A stretch of DNA of 64,000 bases from Rhabdophis nuchalis. Lineage: Eukaryota > Chordata > Lepidosauria > Squamata > Natricidae. Shown here piece by piece: positions 1 to 11,213 of the stretch. How positions within the stretch are numbered: the stretch's first letter is position 1; each line of letters starts with the position of its first letter. The notes under the pieces are model-generated. The model did no database searches. It worked only from the letters and a program-made list of their open reading frames with translations, and was not told where the DNA came from. The stretch covers positions 323,955,919 through 324,019,918 of the forward strand of contig CM077643.1 of assembly GCA_039707465.1 (NCBI GenBank). Reading direction: 5' to 3'. Made by a program: the position numbers and the translations under genes.

Positions 1-39
1 CAGGGAATCATAAGCAGGTGAAGACATCTGCTTGGGAAG

Positions 40-136
40 ACCCTGAAGCAAATGGAGAGCCACTGTGTGAGACAGAATGCTGGACTGGATGGGCTGTGGC
101 CTGTTCCAGCAAGGCTGTTCTTATGTTCTTATGAGG
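40..136 (+). mobile_element. CR1-like LINE 3' end
   Basis: The segment has the typical end of a reptile CR1: a stretch reading GGACTGGATGGGC, then GTTCCAGCAAGGCTG, closing with two copies of the octamer TTCTTATG. Short terminal octamers of this kind are characteristic of CR1. Only the last ~95 bp are present, so the copy is heavily 5'-truncated and non-coding. It differs from the ATTGT-tailed CR1 copies elsewhere in the window and is probably another subfamily. Confidence 0.6.
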
Positions 137-638
137 GGTGGACTTGAATCTGGCCTCACCAGTCACGATCCAACACCAGTACATCTCACTACCTTTACAA
201 TGAAGAAAACATTGTCAACAAGCAGTTGCAGTTTTCAGAATTCCCAGCCAGAGAATGTAGCTAATCCAATGGCCCAATATATTGGAAAAGGGGCAGTTGA
301 GGGAAGGCTGATTTATCTTTTCACTCTGTGTCATGTCACCAATCCTTCACAGCTGCTTCTAGTAGAGAGAAGGTGACAGACATGCATTTATACATCGCCT
401 ATGTCATAACTACCCTCACCATTCTCTTGCAACCATAACATGGTTAGTTTCATTTTTATATTGTGTAGGTTGTGTATTCTATGAATTACAATACTGCAGC
501 TCATATTATCATGATTTATGACTTATGTGTGATTTAGGCTGATATGGCTATTATTTAAAAAATCTTGGTATGCAAATCCAGGCCAAAAATCCACAGTCTC
601 ACCAGCGGCTTCATTGCTGATAGATTGTACACTTTTTT

Positions 639-642
<4 letters not shown>
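137..642. other. unassigned AT-rich sequence
   Basis: No repeat family, coding region or structure was recognised here. Confidence 0.5.
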
Positions 643-670
<28 letters not shown>

Positions 671-700
671 CATACATACATACATACATACATACAATTG
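643..700. repeat. (TACA)n microsatellite
   Basis: About 14 tandem TACA units. It abuts the tRNA-like SINE, whose other copy at 48 kb is flanked by (ATGT)n, the same motif on the other strand. The array is probably derived from the SINE tail. Confidence 0.95.
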
Positions 701-1010
701 TTTCACAACACCCTGTAAGAGCCCCAAGGGAGGAGACATACTGTTTCCTTTTCTGCCTTTCGGCTCATCACCAAAGACCATCTAGACAGAAAGCCATGAG
801 TTCCGCTGTGTTAATTTTTTTAATATGTGTGTTAGTTTTATGAGCTTATCAATAAATAAATCAGAGAGACTAGGATAGATCTATTTCGAGCTTTTTAGGT
901 TCGAATCCTAGTAAGGATATGGCTAGCTGATGAGAGCTAAAAAGCTCGAAATAGATCTATACTAGTCTCTCTGATTTATTTATTGATCAGCTTATAAAAC
1001 TAACACATAT
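700..1010 (-). mobile_element. tRNA-like SINE, fold-back dimer
   Basis: Two arms, about 829-897 and 938-1006, are near-perfect inverted copies around a ~40-bp spacer that contains a tRNA B-box-like GTTCGAATCC. Each arm ends in the ...AAAACTAAC end of the family. The left flank (about 703-797) is the reverse complement of 48177-48270, so both loci carry the same element. The head-to-head arrangement is not expected for a simple SINE and may reflect two insertions or a rearrangement. Confidence 0.6.
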
Positions 1011-3117
1011 ATATGTATATATGTATATGTACACATACACATACATATAAATACATTTTATATAATAAATTTTGTTTTGTTTTATTTACATTTTTGACAT
1101 ATTTCCTTTTCTACCACAGAGATCAGCAAAATAGAATAGGTATCCATCTCAAACTAAGAACTGGGATATATTTCTTCTATTTTGCCTTTATATCCTTCCT
1201 TGGGTCTATGAACTCAGGACCTCATAGAGAAAAAACAACAATAATTAACAGTGTGTAACCATGGATCTCCCCAGTCTCAGTCCAATCACTACATTTTACT
1301 GATTCTCTCATTAACTATCTTATTTTAATAGGGTAGAGACTGAATGCCGTTTTGACTTCCAGACTGGTTTTTATCATGTATTCAAAATTCAAAAGGAGGA
1401 AACTGTCGCTATTGGTCACAGCTAGTTGAATGGTCACGTTGTTTGTCTTTTTGCATTTCTGCACTCCAGCATTGTTCAGGTATCTGTTTTACTCCCAAGG
1501 GTCCATATGCATTGCAAAGAACTCAGCTTACTTGAACTCAGTTCAAATATAAAGAATGACAATAATTTAAGGAAGAACCAAAGTGAATGAGTGAAGTGAG
1601 TCATACATGGAAGTTCTGACTTTCATTAGTCAGTCTTGGCTTTCATGAATTTTAGTTACATAACAAGGAAAAGATTTATTTTGAAAAATGGCATTAATGG
1701 CCTAAGCTATAAAGTCAGACAAGGTGAGATTAAACAATATATTCAGTGATAAAAAAATAGGATGTGTCAGACCTGTGAAGGGGAACAGTAATTCTTTATG
1801 AACTGTGACTGTACTTCAAATACATCTAGATCTAGTTTATCATGTTTTCCCATCTCAAATATCTACCTAATCTACTGTGCATCATTTAGAGATCTAATGG
1901 AGCCTGTCAGAACAATATAAGGAACATCAACAAAGGGAAAGTATTTCTTACACACCTTTGGCTACATAAAGCTCCCTTAATAGATTTTGTTGATTACTTG
2001 ATGGACGGATTGTAATTTCCTGCCACCAGACTTCAAATGATTCCCAGTCATGTACAAAAAGCCCAAATACGATATCAAATCAAGAAAACAGTGAAATAAA
2101 ATGCAACTAATAGAAATCACAAAACAGTAAAAGTTTCATTTTATTACCCAGGGACCATGTGCAGTCAATGCATCTTCACTATACACCTGTGTTGGCTGGT
2201 GTGCAAAATAGGGTGGCCACATCACTTCAGTAGCCTAGGAGTAGCTAACAAATTCCCATCCAAAAGGAAAGGAAATATTTTGTTCTTATCCAGTGAGATC
2301 CTTCAAGCCAGAAGCATAAAATAAAACTTAAAAGAAAATCAGAGGTGCCCCCACAGAAGCAATAAGTCCTAGAATCATGATGTGTCAGTATGCTGCATAA
2401 ACCTCTGTGTTAATGGAATATGGCCAACAATTTGTTACTTTGCAGGTAGCTGTTACTTAAGAGATCCTAGCTTGTATAATTTGCACTTAAGCTGTGGTTT
2501 GGTTTGCATTTCCAGAACGGATCAAAACTGTCTTTACCTTCACTGGGAAGTGCTACTAGAGGCACAGGTAGAACTACAGAACAGCTGGTAACTTTGTTCG
2601 TGGGATTTTTTTTTTTGTAACCAACTATTAAGTTTCAAACAAAGATAAAATACAAAGTACTGAACCAAAGACAAAAGATTTAAAAAGCCATGGGATTTGT
2701 TTTTTCAGGTCACAGAACATTACAAACTAGCTAATAAATAGTTCATTGAAACTTGCAGCTTGAAGCATTCTTACACTCCAGAGGCCAAAATATCTATGCT
2801 AGGGTAACGTATCAACCACAAAAATAAAGCAACATAAAAGATGGTACAGAATGTAAACATCAGTGGGTTGTTCTCCAGAATAGCTTAGTTTTGAACACCA
2901 TCCTGAAAGCATTAAGGGCTGGAAAGGCGCTTCTGATCTCCTCCCAGAGGCTATTCTGAAGCATTAGCATTACCACTGAGAAGCAGCACTTCCTAGCTTT
3001 GGCTTCCTTTACGAAAACAACCAGACTTTGCTGGGCTCACATATTATGGTAAGCCATAACCCATAATTTATAGATAATATTGGTTGGGTTCACACAGCAC
3101 CCTAAAACTACCCTAAA
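1011..3117. other. unassigned AT-rich sequence
   Basis: A short TATG/TACA-rich stretch follows the SINE at about 1008-1050. The rest is AT-rich with stop codons in all frames. No repeat family or exon was recognised. Confidence 0.5.
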
Positions 3118-3482
3118 CCCTTGATGGCGAACCTATGGCACGGGTGCCACAGGTGGCACCTGGAACCATTTCTTAGGGCATGCGAGGCGTTGCCCTGTCA
3201 GCTCCAGCACGCATCTGTGCACTGACCAGCTGATTTAGGCCTTCTTTTGAGGCCATTTTTCACCCTCTGGAGGCTTCAGGAAAGCTCCTGAAGCCTCTGG
3301 AGGTGGGGGAAGGCTGTTTTCACCCTCCCCAGGCTCCTAGAAAGCCTCTGGAGCCTGGGAAAAAAGCACGCCAAAAGCAGGGGGTCGCGCACAGAGCATT
3401 ATGGATGTGGCACACCCATGCATGACCCCCCTGCACTCCCTCCGCTTTTGGCACACGAGCCAAAAAAGGTTAGCCATCACTG
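3118..3482 (+). mobile_element. hAT-type non-autonomous element
   Basis: The left end reads TTGATGGCGAACCTATGG and the right end GGTTAGCCATCACTG, imperfect terminal inverted repeats of the CAGTGATGGC(G/T)AACC type. The interior is GC-richer, with CTCC/GGAG-type partial inverted repeats around 3260-3360, and encodes nothing. Related copies lie at 24867 (opposite orientation) and 37916. The flanking 8-mers are not a clean duplication, which suggests an old insertion. Confidence 0.7.
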
Positions 3483-4929
3483 TCCTATCAACACTTTGCA
3501 CAATGCGTAAAACCAAGCCCTGTTGATCGTTCACATTGCAGATAATTGCCCTCAATTTGTGGTCAATCATTTCTTCAGTAACAATAACAATTTTGAGAGA
3601 GAAAGGGCACACAGTACCTGCTTGTGCCATCTGAACACTACTGAACAATGCCTAAAACATTGTTGCATGTTGGGGCAATTACCATCTTTCACCCTCCTGC
3701 CTTTGCATGATGAATGGTGAACCATAGAGCTATTTTCTTCTTTCTGGTGGCATCTGCTCTGATCTGGGGGAAAAGGCATTTTGTTTTTTAAAATTAAGAT
3801 TGTGGTTCTAAAATTCATTAAGTGAGATGGAGAAGAGCTCTCTTCTGGTATACACGTTATTAGGATAGGTTTGACCTTCCGATGATCTTCTTTGTCGATG
3901 ATTACAATAATTGCTTGAAGAGTTCCTGAGATGATAAATCAGCTCTTTCCATGTAAATATTATTTGATATAATTGACAGAGGAAGTGTTACATCAGTGAA
4001 TGAAGTATACTGAATAAAACAAATGGAATAGAAATGTCAAATTATGGGTGAATTGTAGAAATACTCTGCCTGCTGACAGAGAAAGTGACATTGAGTTAAG
4101 TCAACACACCTCTGTGTATGTCATGTTGTTGTCTTTTTAAATTCAGGTCCTGGTCTGGTTCCGAACAGTTCATTGCCCAGTATACCATACCTCTGGAATC
4201 ACTTCAGCAAACAGTTCACATCTTAACTACTTAACTACAATTTACACTAGATTGCTAAGGTAATAGGATAAGCAAATTGCAAAGTTTAATTTGAAATCTC
4301 AGTACTGAAGTTCATTGATCATAAAATCAGCATGCAGCATGAAATAAAATTATAACAACATTCAAAATCAAGCAATGTATGGATGTAGTGAATTCCAACC
4401 TTAGGTTTTAAGGAGCATACTCTACCGATTTTCCTGTTTCTCAGGATTTTAAAAGAGAAATCCCAGCAGAGTACATCTTGTACATGCAGATGTTCCAGAA
4501 TGCCATCTTCAGTTATACGGAAGATGAGAAACATCTGAGACACACTGAGAAGTGCTATCTGAGTGAACATTACTGGATAAACAAGTTATCTAACTTGTAT
4601 AAAGCACTATCATATTTGCAAACTAACAGAAGTAATACAAAATCCATTCCAGTTAGGACTCAGACCTAGGCATGAGACAGAAACTGGTCAGTCTTGTGGA
4701 TAACCTGTAATGAGAATCTACATGGGAACTGTGTAGTACTCTGGTCTTGTTTTAGATCTCTCAGTGGCTTTATACACTATAAGCCATGCCTTGTGGTTAG
4801 GAATTCTGCAGTGGTTTCACTCCTTTTTAAACAGGCTGTTGGTGTTGGTAGAAGAGGGGGAAATGCCCTTCTCGTCAAATACCAGTGGACATTTCAGTGT
4901 TAAATAACCACAAATTCAGGCCTTTCCCT
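3483..4929. other. unassigned sequence
   Basis: No repeat family, long reading frame or RNA gene was recognised in this AT-rich stretch. Confidence 0.5.
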
Positions 4930-5255
4930 ACATCTTTTAACATCTATGTGAAGCCACTGGGAGAGGTTCTGTATCAGTTTGAAGAACCCAATTGATATAT
5001 CTATCTCCATTCCAGGCGGAGCAGAAAATATATTGGAAGTCTTGATCCACCATCTAAAGTTTTTGATGGACTGGGGACTCAGACTGAATCCTAGCAAGAT
5101 GGATGGTATACTCCTTTAGATATAAAGGATGTCCCATCTATAGATATGAATGGCCATGTACTTCTCTGTAAAAAGTAAATGCATAACTTGGGGCTACTCC
5201 TGGACTTCCAGCTGCTGCTAAAGAAACATGCTAAGCCCCAGACAGAAGAGGCTGT
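4930..5255 (+). pseudogene. decayed L2-clade LINE reverse transcriptase fragment
   Basis: Broken frames match the open L2 copy at 17534-19072 in order. A piece reading NIYVKPLGEVL corresponds to the segment after the B motif, then comes a piece like LRLNPSKM, then LGLLLDFQLLL, matching NLGVLLD. The catalytic YADD region is eroded. Stops and shifts separate the pieces, so this is an ancient copy. The identification rests on collinear short similarities, not a continuous alignment. Confidence 0.6.
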
Positions 5256-5545
5256 GTGGAATTGGGATAACTCGCTGCAGCAAACTCTGCAGAGCCATCT
5301 TGCCACAGCCATCTCTCTGTGGCCAACTTGCCATGGGACAACTCGCTGCGGCCAACTCGCTGTGCGACAGCTTGAAGTGGGACAATTCCATGCGGGATAA
5401 TTCAGTGCGATAAATGTTATCCGCCAGTTTCTTTGACATTATTTTCATTGACAAAAAACGTGATGCATCGGGTTGGCCATGGCGAAATGGCTGCAACAAG
5501 ACTGCCATGGCAAGATGGCCTATCAGTTGCAACCGCTCCTAGATC
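5256..5545. repeat. imperfect inverted and short-unit repeat region
   Basis: Several variants of AACTCGCTGCGGCC occur at 5270-5360. GCCATCTTGCCA near 5298 faces its complement near 5507 (TGGCAAGATGGC). The sequence is GC-richer than its flanks. It may be a decayed inverted-repeat transposon, but no clean ends or target duplication were found. Confidence 0.4.
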
Positions 5546-5829
5546 AGGGCATGCTGAATCCATCTTGACATTCTTGTAAGTTCTCAGTCAGACTGTGGTG
5601 ATTCACTCTGTATAAAGTTGCTCACTGAAGATAACGTGGAAGCTATAACTGGCAAAATACAGCTACCTGCTTGCTGATTGGTGGAAAGCAGTTTAGTTGA
5701 ATAACATCTACTTTGCAGAAGTTGACCTAATTGTCTAATTCAAGATGTTGGTTTTGGCTTTATGGCACAGATCTTCATTACCTTTAAGACTATCCATTCT
5801 AGAATCCATTGTCCTTCAAATATATGTCC

Positions 5830-6115
5830 TTTTCTCCAAGGCACCTGGGGGCAGGACAAGGAGCAATGGGTGGAAACTAACCAAGGAGAGAAGCAACTTA
5901 GAACTAAGGAGAAATTTCCTAACAGTAAGAACAATTAACCTCTGGAACAGCTTGCCTCCAGCAGTTGTGAATGCCCCAACCCTGGAAGTCTTTAAAAAGA
6001 TGTTAGACAGCCATTTGTCTGAAATGGTATAAGGTTCCTGCCCATGCAGGGGGTTGGACTAGAAGACCTACAAGGTCCCTTCCAACTCTGCTATTGTATT
6101 GTATTGTATTGTATA
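5830..6115 (+). mobile_element. CR1 LINE 3' end
   Basis: It encodes the CR1 ORF2 C-terminus (residues like [15 protein letters not shown] and INLWNSLPPAVVNAP, ending SEMV-stop). The CR1 3' UTR block GGGGGTTGGACTAGAAGACC follows, then a tail of about four ATTGT units. It is 5'-truncated to ~285 bp. Most of the coding part is still in frame, which suggests moderate age. Confidence 0.85.
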
Positions 6116-7596
6116 TTTTACCTAGAGTTAGTCTCAGAAGATTACCTTTGTAGTAGAGATACCTTCCACTGGAACAGCTTGCCTTCTAGAGTCAGAATGG
6201 CCCCAGCCCTGTTCACAACTAGGAAGGCAACAAAAATTATGCAGTTCCAAAGGGCATTGGGTGAGGAGAATCCACAGTAAGCAAACAGCAACATAACACT
6301 GTAGTGAAATATCGATGGTTTTAAAGTAATTTATATGTTGTATATGTTATTCATCTTTTTGCAATACTAACTTTTTCTTCTTAACAAATGGTGTGTTTTA
6401 AAGATAATATAGAAAAAGCATGATTACATAGAATGACCATATCCTCCATAAAACATTGTGAATAAGACCATGTGATCCACAATGAAAAATTCATCTGGAA
6501 TTTACCTAGAAGTCTGACCTTTTCAGAAATATGGAATAGACAGCTCCATGGAAGAACATATTTTAATGTCTTTTTAAAAGGGCAGGTTATTTTGATGTAA
6601 ATAAAAATAGCTCTGATATGCAGATCTATTACAACTTAATGCACATTTCCTATATCAGGAGCAAACAACCCTCAGATACGTTAGCACAGACAAGTAGCAA
6701 GGCATTGTGGAAATTGGTCCCAAATATTGGAGAGTAGCATGCTCTTTGTGCATGATATCCATTATGATATCAGCAGTGGGCATCATTTGATTATTATTTT
6801 ATTAAATTTAACTCCCCAGAGTCACTGGGAGTTGGGCAGATATAATTGAATATACTACAGTTAATCCTGTGTAATGGTCACATAGTCAGCCAAATATTTA
6901 GATTGGAGTTCACATTTTTCTCCACTTATTTCTTTATTATTAAACTTGTATACTGCTCATCTCACTGGAAGCATCTCTAGGCGGACTAGAGACATAAAGT
7001 TAAGATGCTCTGTAAAACATTAAAACATTAAATAGAGATCTTAAATTTAAAATGCAGTAAAAATAAAACTGTCAAGTCCTTTCCTAGGATGTTTAGGTTT
7101 TTTATTTTCTATTATTTTGTCTATTTTGCATCTCATTAGTTATCAGCTGTGAAGAATCAAACACACAAATACCGATTTTGAGCTACCTACTTTATTATGT
7201 TCTGTCTATGGTACAGGAATCTTCCCAATCTGGCAACCTACTCCTGGGAACAATTAGGTAACGCTCCGATTTAGAGAGCATCAGTGATACCAGACTAGTC
7301 TCATACTTGATCCCTTTTCCCTGCTAGGCTGGGTGCTTCCCAACATCATTTCTTGTTTGCAGGCAAAACATATTTCTTGAAGATACTCCAATATATTGTT
7401 GGAAGAAATGTACATCTGGGGTCAGTTCCAAGTGGGGAGAAAGTCCCTGGAAACATGGAGGCATTTTGAAGAATGGTTTAATGGAGCAGAACCATTAAGC
7501 ACATGGTCCTGGCGCAGCTGAACACATGGAGTGGAGAGAGAGAGATATTTATACCCTCTCTTGGGCCTTGCCCTGGAGCTTCCCGTTTCTCATTAT
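6116..7596. other. unassigned sequence with faint LINE tails
   Basis: Two weak traces look like degenerate LINE 3' tails: plus strand near 6800-6862 (CCCAGAGTC...GTTGGGCAGATATAA) and minus strand near 6945-6990. The rest is unrecognised. Confidence 0.35.
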
Positions 7597-7738
7597 TAAC
7601 AGAGTTGGAAGGGACCTTGCAGGTCATCTAGTCCAACCCCCTGTCCAAACAGGAGACCCTACATCTGCCTCTACCTAGGATCGAACTCACAACTTCTTGC
7701 TTGTGAGGCAAGTTCTACCTCTAGGCCATAGCAGCAGA
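7597..7738 (-). mobile_element. tRNA-like SINE with CR1-type 3' tail
   Basis: Read on the minus strand, the element starts TGCTGCTATGGCCTAGAGG and has a tRNA-like head with a B-box GAGTTCGATCCTAGG. It ends in the CR1 3' block (GGGGGTTGGACTAGATGACC ... CAACTCTGTTAAT). The CR1 end suggests CR1 machinery moved it. Two further copies are at 11013 and 35366. Confidence 0.8.
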
Positions 7739-8638
7739 TATTCTTGTGCAATAAATGTATCCTATTGGTTGTCAAACTCACAGGGAGCTATGCGGGGGTC
7801 CAGCTAATCTTGTAGGCTGTCTGTGTCCCAGGCTTAGTTGAATTTTGCTGGGTGATGATGTAATGAAGATGCTTGTGTTCTGAAAGGGTGTTGGGCAATT
7901 CCTTTTATGGCTTAATGGCTTGGCCTGGTTTGGATCTTGAGTGAGGGCTAATCCTATCACCCTGGAGCTGAAGGACTTTTGCCTTGTAGGTAAGATGGCC
8001 CAGTCTTTCTGGGGCTATTAACAAAGGTTGTCTTGCTGCTTTCCAAGAGCATGGTTCTCCTTTTCTCATCCAGGGAAATGTAATATTCTGCCTTTTTAAT
8101 ATTTCCTAAAATGTTTCATTCTTCTAGGAGGGTGCTAACTTTCTTCAATACTATTGTTGCTACTTTGTCATGCTGTTGTTTGTAGACAGTCTGCAAACTT
8201 GAAGCAGCTAAGTGGCACACTGTTTCTTCAGCTTCTTTGCAGAAACAGAAATGAGAGGAAGGACTAGTAGTCAGTACAGTTTACAGAGTGCAGAAAGGAA
8301 GGAGTGGTAATTACTACTGATTGCAGAGTCCAGGAGCTAGTAATCGTTGTCTATACATAAGGAGCCAAATGTTTGTTCTTAACCAAAAGGTCAGAAGCAC
8401 TAGCCAGGGAGGAAGAGACATTTTGTACTTTCCCTTTGATAAATGCTTGCAGGTAAGCCTAAAGGATTTGTTTTACAGGGAATTGGTTTCCAGGAAGAAT
8501 TATGCAGCCACAAAACTGATATTGTGAGCTGGGTTAGTGCTTCTCCTTTTCCAAATACAATTTAGTTTCCTTAGATCTGTTAGGCATCCTAACAGGTTAT
8601 TCTTTCTTTGGGATAGGAAGTCATACATGTTTGAGACA
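7739..8638. other. unassigned sequence
   Basis: No repeat family or gene was recognised. Confidence 0.45.
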
Positions 8639-8646
8639 CTATAGAC

Positions 8647-9105
8647 CAGAGGTAGTATTCAGCCAGTTCTGACAGGTTCTGACTAACCTGTAGCGGAAAT
8701 TTTGAATAGTTTGGAGAACTGGCAAATACGACCTCTGGCTGGTTCCGCCCCATCTATTTGCTGCCTCCCGAGTACCAGCTGTTTGGAGTACCAGCTGATC
8801 AGCTGGGCCTTCTTCTGTTGCTCTGCACAGGAGAACAGAGCTGGAAAGCAGGTTAGTGGGGTGGGGAGGGAATGGGGATTTTACAGTATCCTTCCCCTGG
8901 AGTGGGGTGGAAATGAAGATTTTTCAGTATCCTTCCCCCTGGAGTGGGGTGGAAATGAAGATTTTTCAGTATCCTTCCCCCTGGAGTGAGGTGGAAATGG
9001 AGATTTTGCAGTATATCTTTCTCCTGCCACGCCACACCAGGCCATACCCACCAAGCCACACCATGCCCACAGAATCGGTAGTAAACATTTTGAATCCCAA
9101 CACTG
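8647..9105 (+). mobile_element. hAT-type element with internal 42-bp minisatellite
   Basis: Ends are CAGAGGTAGTATTCA and, inverted, CAGTGTTGGGATTCA. Flanking 8-mers CTATAGAC and CTTCAGAC agree at six positions and look like an old target duplication. The interior holds about 3.5 tandem 41-42-bp units (about 8858-9022; steps begin near 8884, 8925, 8967 and 9009). No transposase is present. Confidence 0.75.
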
Positions 9106-9309
9106 CTTCAGACTCTGACTCTCTGTTAGCGCTCAGTTCTACATGTGTGAGCTTCACTTATTTTGTGATTGTTGCAGTCTCAAATGTCATTGAGAATGGC
9201 GGGGCTTCATTTCCCCAAGAAAACATTTTGGATCAGTCTCCCTTTTCCCTACTTGGTTGATGTTTTGGGAAAGAAGGTTTAACAGAGGACGCATGTGCAA
9301 AGCAACAGA

Positions 9310-9747
9310 TTCTCGGGACCTAGTTATATGCGAGACCATCTCCTGTCCCATACATCCCTCAGACCGATACGTTCCCACAGAGAGGGCCTTCTCAGGGTGC
9401 CGTCGGCCGGACAATGCCGACTGGCGACACCCAGGGGAAGGGCCTTCTCTGTGGCGGGCCCTGCCCTATGGAACGACCTACCCCCTGAACTCCGTACCAT
9501 CACTGACCTCCGCCTCTTCCGCCAGTGTTTAAAAACACACCTTTTTCATCAAGCCGGCCTAACATAACCTCCGTTGGGACTAATGTAGATAGTTTTAATT
9601 GGGGATTTTAATTGGTTTTAACACAGGGCTGATATTTAATAGGTTTTTTAATTTTTTTGTATTATTTTGTATGTATTTTAAATTCCTGTGTGCCGCCCTG
9701 GGTCCTTCTGGGGAAGGGCGGGATATAAATAAAATAAATAAATAAAT
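9310..9747 (+). mobile_element. L2-clade LINE 3' end
   Basis: It encodes the last ~80 residues of ORF2 (SLRPIRSHREGLLRVPSAG, WNDLPPEL, ending at a stop near 9562). The 3' UTR carries the diagnostic CCGCCCTGGGTCC ... GGGCGGGATATAAA and an (AAATA)n tail. It is a 5'-truncated copy with small frame changes and belongs to the same group as the copies at 29246 and 43733. Confidence 0.9.
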
Positions 9748-10338
9748 TCTCTACAATACTTTCCTTCCTGCCAGTGTTTTGCCAGTTCTAGGAGTTTTCC
9801 ATCAATACTCAGGCAGACTTAGATAAATGCTACTATAACCTTGACAAATTTTGATTGAGAAACACTCTTTTGAAGTCATCAGCTATGCCTTTTTCATTTC
9901 AGATCACTTCCTGAGCTAACCACTAAAAACTGAATATTCTGGCATGCTCTGTCATAAGTCATGGAAGTCATAACTAATACCTGCTTGAGTGAAATCTTGA
10001 AATTTGCTCTCATGCCACAAAATTAAAGAAGAGGTCCATGTTCAAGAGGTTCTAAATCAGAAGATGACTTTCCCATTTTATAGTCATCTGGTTAATCATA
10101 AATTCTAGACAGGTTTGTCTGAGAGAGAAGCATAGTTCATATCAGGTAAGGAAAGTTTGCTTGGGCACCATCAAATTTATCAGGCAAGGAGTTTGGAATT
10201 TTGTGCCAAAAGACTGGAGTTACAACAGCTGCTGCAGGGACAGCTGTAGAATTTGATGTTGGTCCTGATAGAGGGACCATCAGATGTTATAAATTCTGTT
10301 CTACTTGCTGATCAATCTACTTGTTTATCATCTGGACT
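9748..10338. other. unassigned sequence
   Basis: No feature was recognised between the L2 tail and the target duplication of the hairpin MITE. Confidence 0.5.
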
Positions 10339-10346
10339 GACTAGTC

Positions 10347-10481
10347 CAGGGGTCTGCAAAGTCGGCTCTTTTAAGACTGGTGGACTTCAACTCCCAGAGT
10401 TCCCCAGCCAGCATAGCTGGCTGGGGAATTCTGGGAGTTGAAGTCCACCTGTCTTAAAAGAGCCGACTTTGCAGACCCCTG
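10347..10481. mobile_element. hairpin hAT MITE (135 bp)
   Basis: The element is a near-perfect palindrome over its whole length, with ends CAGGGGTCTGCAAAG and its complement around a short GCCAGCATAGCTGGC centre. It is bordered by the exact 8-bp duplication GACTAGTC (10339-10346 and 10482-10489). Length, ends and 8-bp duplication fit a non-autonomous hAT. Its transcript would be one long hairpin. Family members are at 13438, 20735, 33516, 38112, 39784, 44537 and 47507. Confidence 0.93.
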
Positions 10482-10825
10482 GACTAGTCCATTTGGCTCA
10501 CCAATTGGTTCTGACCCTTGAACCATGCATTGGAAACTTAATCGAGCCACGTTTTGGTCTTTGATCTCTAGTGAGGGCTTTCCTTTCTTCACTAGAGGAC
10601 AGGCAAGCAATCAAACTGGCAGGTTCAGCAGTAAACCATAGCTCTCCTACCATAAGGGGCTTGGTGGCCTAGTGTTTCTAAAATGTATTTACATAGCTAT
10701 CTTCTGTAGACTTGGAGCCAACTCACCAGCTTCACTTTTTACAAACATGGTGATAAGGATGGATGTCTCACAGATAAGTAATCTGCATAACATCACTTGG
10801 TCAGGGATACTTTTCTTGGTAATTC

Positions 10826-11008
10826 AGATGCTAAGTCGCATCCAATTCTTTGCAACCCCATGGACCATAGCACACCAGCCCCTCCCCCCATTCTCCACTG
10901 TCTCCCGGAGTTTCCCCAAATTCATGTCCATTGTGTCAATGACACTATCTAATCATTTCATTCTCTCCTTCTTCTACATATAATGACTTTTTCAATCCTG
11001 GGTATTTC
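10826..11008 (-). mobile_element. RTE-BovB LINE fragment
   Basis: The sequence includes CTCCCGGAGTTTCCCCAAA, TTCATGTCCATTGTGTC and AATCATTTCATTCTCTC in the order seen in the antisense of the BovB ORF2 3' region in ruminants and squamates. It also has the CAACCCCATGGACCATAGCA block upstream. It is a diverged fragment, non-coding, directly followed by the CR1-tailed SINE at 11013. The assignment rests on remembered BovB sequence. Confidence 0.7.
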
Positions 11009-11012
11009 TTCA

Positions 11013-11168
11013 GATTAACAGAGTTGGACGTGACCTTGCATGTCATCTAGTCCAATCCTCTGTCCCAGCAGGAGACTCTATATCTACTTAGGATCGAACT
11101 CTACTTAGGATCGAACTCACAACCTCTTGATTGTGAGATGAGAGCTCCACCTCTAGGTCACAGCAGCA
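11013..11168 (-). mobile_element. tRNA-like SINE with CR1-type tail
   Basis: Same family as 7597: AACAGAGTTGGACGTGACC at the CR1 end and a tRNA-like head near GGTCACAGCAGCAGG. An internal tandem duplication of about 20 bp (CTACTTAGGATCGAACT twice, near 11086-11118) doubles the B-box region. Confidence 0.8.
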
Positions 11169-11213
11169 GGTGCAGCTGCTTCAATGCAGTTATTCTGAAG
11201 GAAGCAGCAGTCC

